Origin: Trichodelitschia bisporula
Lineage: Eukaryota; Ascomycota; Dothideomycetes; Phaeotrichales; Phaeotrichaceae
Direction of reading: 5' to 3'
Assembly: GCA_010356995.1 (NCBI GenBank)
Contig: ML996688.1
Span: forward strand, 992,001-1,056,000
Length of the DNA stretch: 64,000 nucleotides
The notes under the pieces: generated by a model
What the model was told of the DNA's origin: nothing
The model's database searches: none
Seen by the model: the letters and a program-made list of their open reading frames with translations, nothing else
Shown: one piece after another, positions 1 through 11,013 of the stretch
Numbering within the stretch: position 1 is the first letter of the stretch
Layout of the letters: every line of letters starts with the position of its first letter
Translations under genes and position numbers: made by a program

Positions 1-2017
1 GCTGCTTCTCCAAATCCGTATCCCCGGCGGCTTCTTCCCTTATCAGGGCGCTAGCCCTCTTACTCGCATAACTCGCCCTCTTCTCCGCGACACCCTGGAA
101 CGCATCATTTACCCTATCGCGGAAATAGGATTGCAGGTGAGCTTGTGCTTGGGTTGTGGGGCCGGTCATACGGTGCGTCGTCCCCGCGCGCGCAGTAGGC
201 TTGGGCAGGCGCTTCGCCGCCGTGATGAAGAACTGGCAGCGCACGGATTCAGGGGGTGCGCACTCGCGGCATATGCGCAGCTCTTCTTTGAACCATTCTA
301 GGGTCTCGGGACGCTTGAGCGCCCATATGACCTGCACGTCGCGGGTCACGGCCTTGGCGTCGCGCATTCGCTTAATCAGGTCGAGGAGTTGTGATACAAG
401 CGCTGTGACGCCGCTCCCGCCGGCGATCAGGATGACTTTGTCGAAGGACTCGAGCCGGCGGCGCATGCCGCCGTACGGCCCATCTAGGAAGGCGCGGTAG
501 GTTTGCCATGGCCCCCGATCTAATGCGAGATCGAGGACCTTTTTGGTGAAGCCGCCGAAGGGGCGGAAGACGAGGATCATGTCCCTGTAGCCTTCGCCGT
601 ATTCGCTGGGAAAGTCTTCGGAGCACAGTGAGGCGATGGTGAAGGGGTGGTTTTGGAAGACGGCGATGCCGGGCATGCGGATGTAGACGTATTGGCCCGG
701 ACGCCATTTTACCTGCGTCGGGACGGTGATTTTAACGGCGTTTTCGGGGAGGACGGTGATTGCGGATTCGTCGCCGACGAGCCAGGAGAGGCGGAAGGGG
801 TTGGTCCAATTTAGGAAGAAGAGGCGTGCGCAGTAGGAGGTTAGCCAGATGGCGAGGGTGGCGAAGAGGTAGTGCCAGGAGGTCAGGTAGTTGTGGCAGT
901 GCCAGAAGAGCATGCCGAGATACACGATGGAGGCGGGGACGTGCAAGATGAGGAAGAGTTCGTAGGCGAGGCGCCGGAATACGGGGAGGGAATGGACGCA
1001 GAGGAAGATGAGGGGGACGAGGGCCGCAATACCTAGACTGGTCAGCAAGAAAAACCCTTACTTGCTCGTCAAGCACTTACCGGTTCCGTAAACGTAAAAA
1101 TGCTGGTTCTGAAACAGGGCGTTGAACGTCGCCTTCCCATCATGGTCCCACACCGGCGTCACATAGAACGGAATCGTATGGATCAGGCTCAAAATAAGGC
1201 AAATATAGGCCCCCCAGCGGTGCAACACATTGAGTCGCTCATGCCCGATTCCCGTCAGCAGCGACACGATATTCGCCTTCATCGCCATAGCCACGATCCA
1301 CGGCATCATCGCCACAGCCAGCATGCCGGCGCGGATGGCCAGCGGCGGCGCACCGTAGGCGATGGAGTCGTAGTACCACGGCTGGGGCACGAAGGTGTAC
1401 AGGAGGGAGAAGGCGAGGCCGGCGAAGACGATGACGCAGACGCTGAGGGAGGGGAAGCCGATGGGTGTCCATTTTTTGCGGAGGCGGATGTCAGGGATGG
1501 GGCGGTAGAAGATGAAGCGGAAGAGGGCGACGAGTTTGTTCACGGGCTTGAAGCCGACGGACATGAAGTCAGGCGCGAATTTCTCTTCTTTTTGCGAGGG
1601 GAGCGGGCCGTGCGGTGGGAAAAACTTGTTCGTTGACTTGTCGGTTGGAAACGCTGTTAACTCGTAGTCGTTGATCGGCGAGGACGTCTGCGACGATTTC
1701 CGGATCTCCTCTTCGTGGATGGCCGCCCGTATGCGATCGGTAAAAGCATGGTAGGCGTGCAGCACCGACGTGACGACCAGCAGAATGATGGCGAAATACA
1801 CCCATCCCAACGCATATTTCCCGCTCTTTCCCCACGGATCCTGCTTCGACGCAGCCACCAGTCCGGGCGCACTGCTCGCATTGACGGGGATGTAGACGCG
1901 CTCGACGAGCGTATGGAGTGCGAAATCCAGTCCTCGATGTACCGGCTGCCAGGCGTGGTCCAGTTGTTGGAATGCCTCCTCTGCTCGCCTCTTCACGATT
2001 TCTGATATTACGGGCAT
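1..2017 (-). CDS. Ferric-chelate reductase-type transmembrane flavocytochrome (partial, 3' end outside window)
   Basis: Two exons are visible: 2017-1081 and 1032-1, with a 48-nt intron (GTAAGT...TCTAG). The alternative CAG acceptor 5 nt earlier would give an immediate stop. About 656 residues are inside the window. The N-terminal half has several hydrophobic segments. One carries histidines in the stretch GHERLNVLHRW..LIHTIPFY and a second in LILHVPAS..FWHCHNY, the spacing expected for a bis-heme ferric reductase domain. After it come a FAD-binding motif (HPFTIASL) and a nucleotide-binding glycine motif (GGSGVTALVSQL), as in the FRE/NOX superfamily. Enzymes of this type pass electrons from NADPH via FAD and heme across the plasma membrane to Fe(III) or Cu(II). 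The ATG at 2017 is used because the open frame further upstream has no other ATG. No EF hands are seen, which argues against a calcium-regulated NADPH oxidase. The exact FRE subclass is not assignable. Confidence 0.88.
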
Positions 2018-5000
2018 TTCTGCGCTGTGCGGTGTGAAGTTTCGAATGGGGGCGATGGGCGGCGGTCGAATCGGGTCCAGCCAGCTGGATGATGCGGTCA
2101 ATGGAGCATGAGAGGAGTCTATAATCGGAGTGACATCAATCTGGTGCGATTATGGCGGCTATTCGGGGCGATGCGCGCAGCGCAGTGAATACTCGCAAAT
2201 TGGTTATGTTGGTGGTCGGTGGTGGTTGGTGGGTGGCGCGAGGCTGGGGCGGGCGAGGTCGGATGGGTTGCTATCGTCAAAGGACCATTGAGCAAGAGTT
2301 AAAAAGAGGGGAAAGGGAAAGAGAGAAGATAATCGTCGGTAGCACAACTTAAGTCAACGACCGCGATAACGGAGCAAAGAAGACCGGAGTTCAGCGCGCG
2401 CCCGCGCAGGCAGTATACATAGTATTGGATGTCGGGAGGGGGGATCGCTGGCAGATGGACTGCCAACCTCTCAATCACCTCTTCCTGGCCCCGCGGCGTC
2501 GTTTCCGACCGGGGCTATACGCAAGGTCCAGAGGAGCGACGGCCTATCGCATGCTTCGGCTGAAAGATGCGCCTGCGCACCCACCGATGGAGGGGCGGGG
2601 GTGCCATTGGCCGGACCGAGAGCCACTCCGGGGGGCTGCCCATTGCCTATGTGATGGGAACTGGCAGTGAGCCCGTTTTCGAGCCTGCTCATAGGGTGAG
2701 CTGTACGAGCTGGTGCGGGCCATGCGCTTCCTGGCAATGGGTGTGGATTCAAACACACCCTTCCCCTTCGATAGTGCCCCTCTTGCGTTCAACGGTCTCC
2801 AGACACTGCGCACACTTGCCCTCACTTTGCTACTGCACATCTTTGCGTGAACTGCACAGTGCAGAAAGTGTAAAAGCTTGCCGACGCATCCCGGTTCAAC
2901 GCCGCTCGGTTTATGGACTGGGATGTCGCTTGTTGGCGTGGCTTTGGGCGGCACTGAGGCCATGGACATTGGCCATTGCGGCCACAGGCTGTGGCGTTTT
3001 AGGCATGGCCTGTGGGACAGTTGAGTCCGGCAGGAAGCCGGCAGTGATCGCACTGCAGACGAGCAGCGCGCAATCATGCTCCATCCCCGGACTTTAGAGG
3101 AAGGAGACCCGAGAAGCGATCGTCCCTCCCCGTCTCCGTTGAACCCGCTTCGTCGTGTTTCAAGCCGAGCAGGTCAACCGAACATCAACAAGCAGCACTC
3201 AAGCACGCGGCTAGCCACGCAGCGCATTGCTTGCTGTCCACATGCCGATGCTTCAGTTGGTTATGTGTCAGTGCGGGAGGCCGATTTACAGACCCACTGC
3301 AAGACTCGAGTTCGAAGCATGCCCGCATCACCGGACCTCGCCGTTGGCCACAGCATTCACCGCATGCAAATCCTCCGCAGAGACGGGGGGGGCTGGTGGG
3401 GGAGCAAAAGTGGCGGGGTGTGGCCGTTCGGGGCGTGAGGGGATAGTGCCCGTCGATGGGCCGCGCGGGCGCCAAAACACAAATCGACCAGTCAAGATCC
3501 CGCACGGAGCGCAGCGTGCGCAGGCAGGCCTGGCCCATCCGCCGCTGCCCGCACCGAAGCATTCACATCCTAACCCGCTTCCGGCCAAGCGCATCGCGAT
3601 TTGAATGCAACACGGCGCAGGCGGTCCGCCGTGTGGCTTCTGTCGTGCTTTGCGCGTGGCGGCCGTTCCCTGCCATTCGCTGCAGAGGCGGGGACTGTCC
3701 CGGTCGAAATACGGGCGGGCGCGCAGGCGGGGACTTGCCGCGGGTTTTGCGTGGGTGCGGGCAGGGAAAGACCCGTGGGTCACCCGCTTAAGCGCTGGCG
3801 CTATTGTTGATCGAGGGGTGCGATGGCACACGCCGCGGGCTGCACATATCCTACCCATCCCCCACACTATCGCCACCTTTCTTTTTTATCTCGTCTGGAC
3901 GACGTCGATTGTCGAGGCCTGCGGATTATCATGATGAATATATAGCTGCTGTGACTTGTACTTCTATTCGCAAAGGGAAATGGTGGACGCGAAGATGCAG
4001 TCGTGGAGGGCCATGGCCTCGCACCGGTTGCTCAAGATGAATATGTTAAGCAATAACGGCTTCACCGCTCTCTCTTCCCGTCTTCTTCATCTCCTCAAGC
4101 GCTTCGTCGACTCGACGTTATCTTCGCAAGCGCCCGTGACGAAAGATGATGCACTCCATGGCGTGCAGTCTGCCATGCGTCAGAAGCGCCGGCAGTACGG
4201 GGCACGGGAGGATCACAACAACGCTCAGTCTCACACCCACGAGCCTCCCCCACATCAGCCCTACACTCGTCCTCTGGCGACAGCCCACACGCGCTGACCA
4301 TCCGCTTTGGGACGTGTGATATTCAGGCCACCACGGAGCCTAGGGTGCGCAACCCCTAATGCCCTGCGGAAGCCTTCATGTACCCCTCATCCCCCCTCTG
4401 CCGACACGGCTAGACCACATAACCTGGCGGCTATCAGTGCGAGTGCGCGAGTTCGCGAACCGACTGAGTCGTTGTCCTTGGTCGGCATGCCGTGATGCCG
4501 GGGACTAGACTGCAGCGGGGAGAGCTGCTGCCCCGCATGTGAACGCTTACAGTTCTAAAAGACCTCGATTCAATGACGACGGTCTCCCACTAGCCTCGAA
4601 AGCGCAGGTGCCGACACCCTCCGCATATCGACACTAGAACTAGCACTTGATATCGCGAACACTCCACCATCACATACGCCGCGAAGCGAGCCCCCATCTC
4701 GCCCCGCGATTGGCAGCACCGATTTCCCAATCCAGCTAATGGCGAGAGCGAAGTGGGGTACACACGCCCAGGACCAAGCACTAGGCGAAGAAGTCATGAC
4801 CCGCATCTCCCACCTCTTTTCCTGAGCGATACGCAAAGCATACCGGGGTATGGCAGCCATGACTTTCGCTCAGCCCTGGCCACACCTCCGGAGAATTATC
4901 CTCCGCCCGCAGCCCTCCTCCCTCCTCACCAGAGCTTCACAGCCTGTCCCCGCGAACCTAACTCAGATGGCAGGTGCAGGTGGCAACACGCCGCAACCGC

Positions 5001-5995
5001 GACTCGCACGCACCTGCCCGGCGCAGCCGCTCGCCAGCTGCTCCTTCAATAAGGTACCCCGCATCAGCCAAACTCCTCGCCCCAGGTCTCTCCCGTTTGG
5101 CCGTAGCCAGCTGCAACAACTTTCCTCCTAACCCTGACCTCGGCACCCGCGCCGATCGCGCGTATCTGCTCACTGACACGGAGTCCCTTGGCCAATGACG
5201 TCCGCACGACGTTCCGGGCCCGAACCCGAGCGTCCGTTTTGCCCTGTCTGCTGCGCGCGGAGGGCGAGCCGGATGCGGCGCGGTCTGCGTATGATGGTGA
5301 GCGGCGCGGTAAGGGAGGGAGAGCCAGTACCCGCGGGGTAAGGGTGTGATTTGGAAGGGTCACGTGGGGCAGGGACAAGGCTGAGATGGATATGTGGGTT
5401 GGGATGAGGACGGTAAGGCTGAGAAGCTTTGTTGAATGCAGTCATGGTGGAGATGGGCGTACGGTGGAGCGGAGGGTGCGTGTTGGAGCTCGGTTGGAGG
5501 TTTGGATCGGCGGGGATGAAGTGTCGACAACGGAAGCGGCGAGAATGGCGAACGACTCACCTGGGTTAGAGTTGGATGAGGTTGTTTGGGTTTTGAGGGC
5601 ACTGGATTTGATTCAGTGTTGTGTTGTGCTTTGGACAAAGACTGACTTACCAGGTAGACAGCGGATAGTCCAAAGTCGAGCGGCAGTACGAAGGATTACA
5701 GTGGAGTAGACAGCAAAGTCACAATCCTACTTCTGCACTATTCACCACTATCCCTCTATCGTCCGGTCCGTCGAGCATTCTTCAGGATTCAGAAGTCTGT
5801 TATCACTTTCACACCTCAGCGTCAGCCGAGCCATATATCACAGTAGCATATGTCACGAGCTCCGACTTCTGGATCATCACCAGATTCAGTTTCACAATTC
5901 CATTAATCACACCTAACAACATGCGAGCAGCAACCCGGGGTACACCATTGATGCCGACAATTCAAATTCCCGAATCAAGCCGTCTCCACCCCACC
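2018..5995. other. Gene-free stretch; distal end carries duplicated array flank
   Basis: About 4 kb of GC-rich DNA in which open frames overlap on both strands without recognisable domains or a consistent exon structure; I call no gene. It probably holds the ferric reductase promoter. The distal part (about 5763-5910) resembles segments downstream of array copies 2 and 6 (near 7872-7945 and 13980-14130). Shared words include ATATATCAC, CACCAGATT and CATTAAT, so the tandem duplication includes 3' flanking DNA. Confidence 0.5.
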
Positions 5996-6832
5996 TCAAT
6001 TACGAGTATTTCTTTGCCCCCCCTTGTCCATGTCGAAGCCTGGGACAATGTAGCAGTTCATAGGAGCATAGACCGCCCACGGAGTGTCGAGAATGCTGGT
6101 ATCGATGAACCCGTTGTTGAAGGGATGACCGGCGACTTGGCTGCCATTGTACGTGCTGGCACTGGCCGAGCCGCCATTGAACGTACCGGTTCCGACATAA
6201 CCAGTCGCGGGACCACCGGCAGGAGCCCAAGGGGGTGGCGCGCTGGCAGTGAGGCCACTGGCCGAAGGTGCGATGGGATAGGTGTACGAGGGCTGCCAAC
6301 CGCCAGTAGGGAATATGCCCGGACGGTTGATACCGACATACTCCCATCCGGAACTTGGTGGGGCAGTCTGAAGCGTGCTGGCACCAAATCCGGTAACGGG
6401 CGCACCCGCGTTGAGTATGCCGGCACTGAGGGTACTAGTCCCGACAGTTCCCAATACCCCCGGGCGATTACTGAGCACCCCGGGAGCACTGTTGACGTTC
6501 CCGGCTGGCTGCTTTACCGTCTTCCGGCGCTTGACTCCCGAAGCCGGCCCGTCGTCTTTGGCCTCCTTTCGCGGTCTCTTCCGCCCCACCGCACCATAGC
6601 GCTCTGCGCACAGTTCACATACTTCCATGCACTCTCCCTCTGAGGCACTCCAGGCACGCTGTACCTGTAACCCTTTTTCGGTGTTATAGTCGATGAAGCC
6701 CCCGAGGTTGAGCCATCTCCGGCACTTGTGGCACCGGTTTTGGCCGTCGCCGCGCGACTGGTTGTCGTTGGGCCTGTTAAAGAGAAGTTGGGAAGGAGTC
6801 TCCGAGGGCCTGGTGGGAAGCATTGATGCCAT
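5996..6832 (-). CDS. Array copy 1: Cys-module nuclear-type protein of unknown function (278 aa)
   Basis: Member of the seven-copy family; I do not recognise the family. The order is a Pro-rich N terminus with a degenerate RPxDxQSRxDG box (residues ~20-30), then C-x2-C, a W-L-x-L-G turn, an R-A-W motif and C-x3-C-x2-C (residues ~34-75). Next come basic residues ending in a KRRKTVK box (~101-107) that looks like a nuclear localisation signal, then a ~170-residue Gly/Ser/Thr/Pro/Tyr-rich tail. Near the C terminus is a FIDTSIL element corresponding to the IDPxL motif of other copies. The Cys spacing suggests a zinc-binding knuckle or ribbon. No intron is needed. This copy is intact and is the array member furthest from RRP43. 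A second in-frame ATG lies three codons in. Nuclear, nucleic-acid or protein binding is inference only. Confidence 0.72.
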   Translation of the reverse strand: MASMLPTRPSETPSQLLFNRPNDNQSRGDGQNRCHKCRRWLNLGGFIDYNTEKGLQVQRAWSASEGECMEVCELCAERYGAVGRKRPRKEAKDDGPASGVKRRKTVKQPAGNVNSAPGVLSNRPGVLGTVGTSTLSAGILNAGAPVTGFGASTLQTAPPSSGWEYVGINRPGIFPTGGWQPSYTYPIAPSASGLTASAPPPWAPAGGPATGYVGTGTFNGGSASASTYNGSQVAGHPFNNGFIDTSILDTPWAVYAPMNCYIVPGFDMDKGGQRNTRN

Positions 6833-6948
6833 TTCGCCCTCCTTGGTTATGTGCGTGAAGGCAAGAGTGGCGGAACGCCGAGGGAGGCTGGCAAACGGAG
6901 AACTGGCAGATGCCAGGATTGAATGACGCCTGGCTGGATGAGGCTGTT

Positions 6949-6995
6949 AGCTCATATACTAGAGAATCATATCGCGAGTGGAAAGGGAGAGCGGG
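6949..6995 (-). promoter_or_regulatory. Core promoter block of array copy 1
   Basis: TATA-like AGTATATGAGC on the minus strand, followed upstream by a block with the word GAATCAT and a GGGAGAGC(G/T)GGGAG-type stretch. Equivalent blocks occur at about 8722-8770 (copy 2), 10162-10205 (copy 3), 13443-13490 (copy 5), 14929-14985 (copy 6) and 18054-18110 (copy 7), at 58-124 bp from the respective ATG. Conservation in noncoding DNA plus position suggests a shared promoter. Confidence 0.5.
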
Positions 6996-7508
6996 AAGTG
7001 AATACCAGGTAGCCGGGAGTGTAGATCGCAAGATCTTGAAGTGTATCGCGGGAACTTCGAGTAAACGGTGAGAATTTTCGAATGAGAGTTGCAGGCTTTG
7101 AGTGCAGACTGGAGAATGATGGTGGAACGTTGTGCTGCGGATGGCTGGAGGTCGGCGATTCCACTGTGATGCTAGGTAGTCGACTATCGATCGCTGGTGA
7201 ATGATCTTCGGAATATCTCGACATGTATACACAGCTCTAGCGCCGGCGGCGGTTCCGGGGCTGCAGCTTCTATGCGTAAGTCGATGAAGTGTAGAATGCC
7301 AGGGAGGTTCTACTTGGCAACTGTAGTTCTGTAGGTAATGGTTAGCGATGAAAGCTCTCGGAGTACCTCGTCGAATATATGTGGCTCTCAAGTCTTGGCA
7401 AGGTGTGCCTTCTCCGCTCACAAATCCTTCAAACGAACGTAGCTGTGACTCGGTAGTTGACACTCATCTTCCGAACAGAAGCCAAACGCGAAGTTGAGAG
7501 TGTTCATC

Positions 7509-7546
7509 AGGCTGAATGCCCCGGATTGGCCAAACACCTCAGCCTT
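7509..7546. promoter_or_regulatory. Inverted-repeat CCAAT module, copy M1
   Basis: Arms AGGCTGA (7509-7515) and TCAGCCT (7539-7545) are perfect inverse complements enclosing CCCCGGATTGGCCAAAC. ATTGG is the reverse of a CCAAT box, the site for the HAP complex. A GCCAAACGCGAAGTTGA block lies just before it. Three further copies exist (10511, 15393, 18474). Confidence 0.6.
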
Positions 7547-8143
7547 ATTATAACCTCCGCCAGGTCACAACGTCGATAAGCCAGCTGCAACAGTACAATC
7601 CAATGCTTGGTTGACGTTGGGAGATTAAACGAATTTCTGTAATTGTAAGGACGTTGATGATAGAAGAAGAGAGGAGAAGAGCAAACGCAAAACTGAATTA
7701 CAGCATGGACCCTCCACATTCGTTCCTTCCTTCATTACTTCTTGGCGTACGCCATCTACACAGAAATCCTTGCCTCCATACTGTAGTAATCCCTGCCATG
7801 CTGAGCGGCTTCACGCGAGCACCACCAGCCATATCAGCAATAATTATCTTCAGTTCCATCAGTTGTTCAATCTGTCTAACATTCAGAGCATGCTTAGGCA
7901 GTCACTTATGCCACTTATGTCACTTTTACACCTTGGATCTATATATCACAGCATTAATGTTCACACGTTTCACTTTCAACTACCATCAGATCCCAGGATA
8001 AAATTTTCCATTCGTGTTTTAAGGACAAACTCAAGAACAGTGATCCAGATCGAAACCTCGCTACCGCGACTCAGCTACCCTTACCGCGAGTCTCGGCATC
8101 ACCGTGAGCCTTCCCCTTCGTCGAGTCACCCTGGTTTGTCAAA

Positions 8144-8664
8144 TTATGGGTTCTCGGCGAGCCATCTCAAGAGAACCTCGGCAGTCTCCTCATCGGTGAG
8201 CCCCCGCGGCTCAGCCAGAGTCTCTTCCGTACCCGAAGGTTCTGGCGGACCAGGGGCCATGGTACCAGGCGCGCTGTCACCCACCACTCCCGGAAAGCTG
8301 CTCGCGCCCGTAGCCGAAGGAGTACCATAGACGGTCTTCCGCCTCTTCAGGCCCGTGTCCGGGCCCTCGGCCTTCCGCTTCTTAGGCTTTTCAGCGAGCT
8401 CATCTCCGCCGGTGGCCTTCGGCTTTGCGCGGGAGGGCCTGTTTGCTATCCGGACGGTGCATTGCTCACAGCAACAGTACCAGCGACTCTTCTTCCATGT
8501 GCGGGGAACATGCTCGCCGCGCTCTAAGGGGTTAACCAGTCCTTCTCCTAAGTAGAACCATTTTCGGCACTTTTGCATTTTTCGCGGCCATCAAAGCGCG
8601 ACTGGCTGTCTGGTGGGCGCTCTCCAGGAGCATGCGGTGGGCTCGGGGGGTTTGAGGGTTTCAT
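8144..8664 (-). pseudogene. Array copy 2: Cys-module family member with 1-nt frameshift
   Basis: Reading from ATG 8664 gives a typical family N terminus: a Pro-rich start, then the RPPDSQSR box, then the first Cys of the module. The frame is lost right after that Cys (around 8570-8577) and runs into a stop. The rest of the module resumes in another frame: second Cys, KWFYLG, an R-T-W variant of R-A-W, C-E-Q-C, a basic region, the KRRKTV box and an acidic C terminus ending at 8144. The data fit a single-base loss between the two Cys codons. There is no IDPxL motif at the end. A downstream ATG inside the module could still give a 144-aa product, but it would lack the first Cys. It could also be a sequencing error in an A-rich run. 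Confidence 0.7.
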
Positions 8665-9315
8665 CCCTGAGTAATGGAAGGGTTGTCGGTGGGGAGAAGG
8701 AAGGCCGTGTGGAAGGGGGTTCGGCTTATAAGTTAGGGATCCATGTCGGAAGTGAAAGGCGAGAGCTGGGGAGTGAAGAATGGAGAGCTAGGATGTGAAG
8801 CACGGAGAGCTGAGAGTAAACAGTGGAGAGCTGATAGTGAATTGTGGAGAACCTATAGTAAGTGGTGAAGAACCTGTTGACAAAGAGTGCTCTATAGGCA
8901 GCTTCAGTGAGCCTCGAGTGAACGTTGTATAATCATGTGGTACATGAAGTAAGGTTTGGAGAGCGATGAGAAATAGCTATAACCTTCGATTCCTCAACGA
9001 GAACCCAATTCTGTTTGAAGGTTAATGCTAATGCTAGGTACAAAGATGAAAGCCTAAGACCGCAAGAGTCAGGCATAGAGACCTGCATAGGAGACGCAGT
9101 AGCAGACGTAGCACGAGCCGAGGGCAATCCCATCTCCACATCCCCATCACCCGCCTTCACCTGCTTAACCGCAGACCGAACCGAAGGCGAACTCATCTCA
9201 ACATCCGCATCGCGCCATCCGAATCAAGGCATGTCTGCAGCACCGTACTTATCCTCCTTCTTGTCCTCAGTTTTGGCGAGGTCCTTCGGAGCAGAATCTG
9301 TCAAGAGCGGATCGA
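8665..9315. other. Array spacer 2
   Basis: Contains the TATA-like core block of copy 2 (GCTTATAAGTTAG at 8724-8736, about 60 bp upstream of its ATG) and a degenerate tandem repeat (8740-8880). The out-of-frame IDPxLL-type end of copy 3 lies just before 9316. No inverted-repeat CCAAT module is found here. Confidence 0.45.
8740..8880. repeat. Degenerate ~20-bp tandem repeat
   Basis: Successive units based on GTGGAGAGCTGAGAGTAAACA / GTGGAGAGCTGATAGTGAATT / GTGGAGAACCTATAGTAAGT, decaying on both sides. Related words recur in the spacers near 7065, 11945 and 13580, so the repeat is part of the duplicated unit. Confidence 0.5.
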
Positions 9316-10038
9316 TCAAAGCGGCGTCCACCGGATAGCAGAGGAATGGCGGCCGTTGAGGGTGTCGGCATCGGGGGTACGTGCATCAGGTTCGGTGGCA
9401 CCGAAGGTCTCCGTCCACGGCGCGTCAGCAGCAAAGGTGCTCGCGGGGAGTGTCCAGGTACCGGTGATGTAAGGGAGAGATGTACCGGCCGGGAGTGTCT
9501 CCGGACGGAGTTTACCGGGGTAGTACCAGCCGGAACTAGACGTTTCAGTAACCAGCGGGCCCATACCAACCTCGCCAGTAGCGACCACCTCGGGAGTACT
9601 CGTGACTTCCCCGGCCGGCATCTTTACCGTTTTACGGCGCTTGACTTCCTGGACCGGCTCGTTACCGTTGTTCTCCTCGGGTCGCAAATCCTCCTTTGGT
9701 CTTGAGTTCCTCTTTCGGCGCGAGGTCTCCTTTGGGGGTGAGTTCTCCTTTGGTGGAGACTCTTTCCGCGAGTTCTCTTTTAGCCGCGCCCCCTTCCGCT
9801 TGCGCTTCCTGCCAATATTATACTCCCTGCATTGCTCGCACCTACTCATCCAGTACCCATCCCAGGCGCGCTGGACGTACGGCTCCTTCTCGGCGGGGTT
9901 GGTGGGCTGGCCCGGGCCGAGGTAGAACCATCTATTGCATCTACCGCACCGGGGGCGCCCGTCGCTCCTGCTTTGGCTTTCGGGAGGCCGGTCTGAGGGG
10001 GGCTGAGAGGGGGGCGGCGGGGGGTTGGAAGGAAGCAT
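9316..10038 (-). CDS. Array copy 3: Cys-module family protein (240 aa)
   Basis: Intact through the conserved part. It has a poly-Pro N terminus, RPPESQSR box, C-x2-C, NRWFYLGPG, VQRAWDG, C-E-Q-C, then a strongly basic segment (GRKRKRKG). A Lys/Glu/Pro-rich degenerate hexapeptide-like repeat follows (about residues 83-120, units such as KENSPP / KETSRR), then KRRKTVKMPAG and a Ser/Thr/Pro-rich tail with an SSGWYYPG block shared with copy 1. The frame ends at RWTPL. Immediately downstream, in another frame, lies a good match to the family C terminus (ALIDPLLTDS, running to about 9229). So the end may have shifted frame relative to the ancestor. Function unknown; nuclear location is inferred from the basic boxes. 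Confidence 0.72.
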   Translation of the reverse strand: MLPSNPPPPPSQPPSDRPPESQSRSDGRPRCGRCNRWFYLGPGQPTNPAEKEPYVQRAWDGYWMSRCEQCREYNIGRKRKRKGARLKENSRKESPPKENSPPKETSRRKRNSRPKEDLRPEENNGNEPVQEVKRRKTVKMPAGEVTSTPEVVATGEVGMGPLVTETSSSGWYYPGKLRPETLPAGTSLPYITGTWTLPASTFAADAPWTETFGATEPDARTPDADTLNGRHSSAIRWTPL

Positions 10039-11013
10039 CGTTGCCGTCTTCAGTTTTGCGTCCGAGTGTGAGAGACGTACGGTTCCGAGGAGCTTGACCG
10101 GTGAGGAAGTTGTTAGAGGATAGGATTGTTGGATGCATCCTCGTTGGATGAGTGGCTTGTTAGCTTATACTGAAGTTGAGTCGGGAGGAACTGGTGCAGA
10201 GCCTACAAATGAGGAAGTGCCTTTCAGTGTCGGCTTTGATGAGATTGGAGTAAATTCTGAGTAACGGTGTAGTATCCGGCAGTCAATACTTTGGAGAGCA
10301 ATGCCGTGGAGTGGAGATATCAACAGTCAGAGGAAGGTATACATGGTGACCGATGGATGGCTTGGCAATTTTTGCTGGTTGATGCGCTAGGCATACATAC
10401 TTTATCAAGACTTGCGTCCGGAAGTTGGAGCTGTATATGCATCACAAGATATTCCGAAAGCTGCTGACAGGAGATAAACGCGACGTTGATACATTTGTGA
10501 AGCGCCCATCAGGCTGAACACCCCGGATTGGCCAAACGCCACAGCCTTAAGCCCTGCCAAGCCACGCCAGGGGAAAGCCAACCGTTATTAATAAAACCTA
10601 AAAGTAACGATCCGAGTCACATCAGCATCTACGGAAGGTAGTAATTGAGATGTGGGTGGATCAAGGCAAAGGCAGAAGGAGAGAAAAGAGGTTGATTGCA
10701 TTGCACATGGGGAGTTCAGGTGAGAATCTAATCACTCAATGAAGCGTCGACTGTCAAGGGTCACTGGTGACAACGGGAGGTTGCAGAATGACGTTCGTTG
10801 AAGGCGATGTGATGATTAAGAATTCTGGCTAGTCCAGAATTCGCTAAATGCACAGGTCCACCAAGCTAATCCACGCGTCCTAAGGCCACGTGATGTCAGC
10901 GGGGTCTGACTATGCATGTGCTCCATAACATTCACCTAGAGATGGAAGATTGCGGTCAATGGCCAGTTTTCTCGTGATCAACGGACGCTCAGGATGTCGA
11001 CACTTCCGGATTC
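10039..11013. other. Array spacer 3
   Basis: TATA-like block of copy 3 at 10162-10171 and inverted-repeat module M2 at 10511-10548. About 450 bp of A/G-rich DNA follows (10560-11013), sharing scattered words (for example GTCGACTG near 10745) with 15540-15600. No gene seen. Confidence 0.45.
10511..10548. promoter_or_regulatory. Inverted-repeat CCAAT module, copy M2
   Basis: Arms AGGCTG (10511-10516) and CAGCCT (10542-10547) around ACCCCGGATTGGCCAAACG. Same core as M1, with one arm base changed. Confidence 0.58.

Larger units (their letters stand above)
6833..8143. other. Array spacer 1 with core promoter of copy 1
   Basis: The minus-strand TATA-like AGTATATGAGC lies at 6950-6960, about 118 bp upstream of copy 1. 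It is followed upstream by a block (to ~6995) also found before copies 2, 3, 5, 6 and 7. The segment 7385-7480 closely matches 15285-15370 (shared words ACAAATCCTTCAAAC and CAAACGCGAAGTTGA). The inverted-repeat module at 7509-7546 and a CGATAAGCCAGCTG word follow. From ~7870 the DNA resembles the 3' flank of copies 1 and 6. No separate gene is seen. Confidence 0.5.

Noticed and set aside
2741-2763. Possible tRNA B-box (GGATTCAAACACACC)
   Set aside because: No matching A-box or cloverleaf arms could be folded around it; a short inverted repeat explains the look.
2544-3876. Overlapping frames of 120-180 codons in the first intergenic region
   Set aside because: They occur on both strands at once, have no recognisable domains or introns, and reflect GC-rich sequence.
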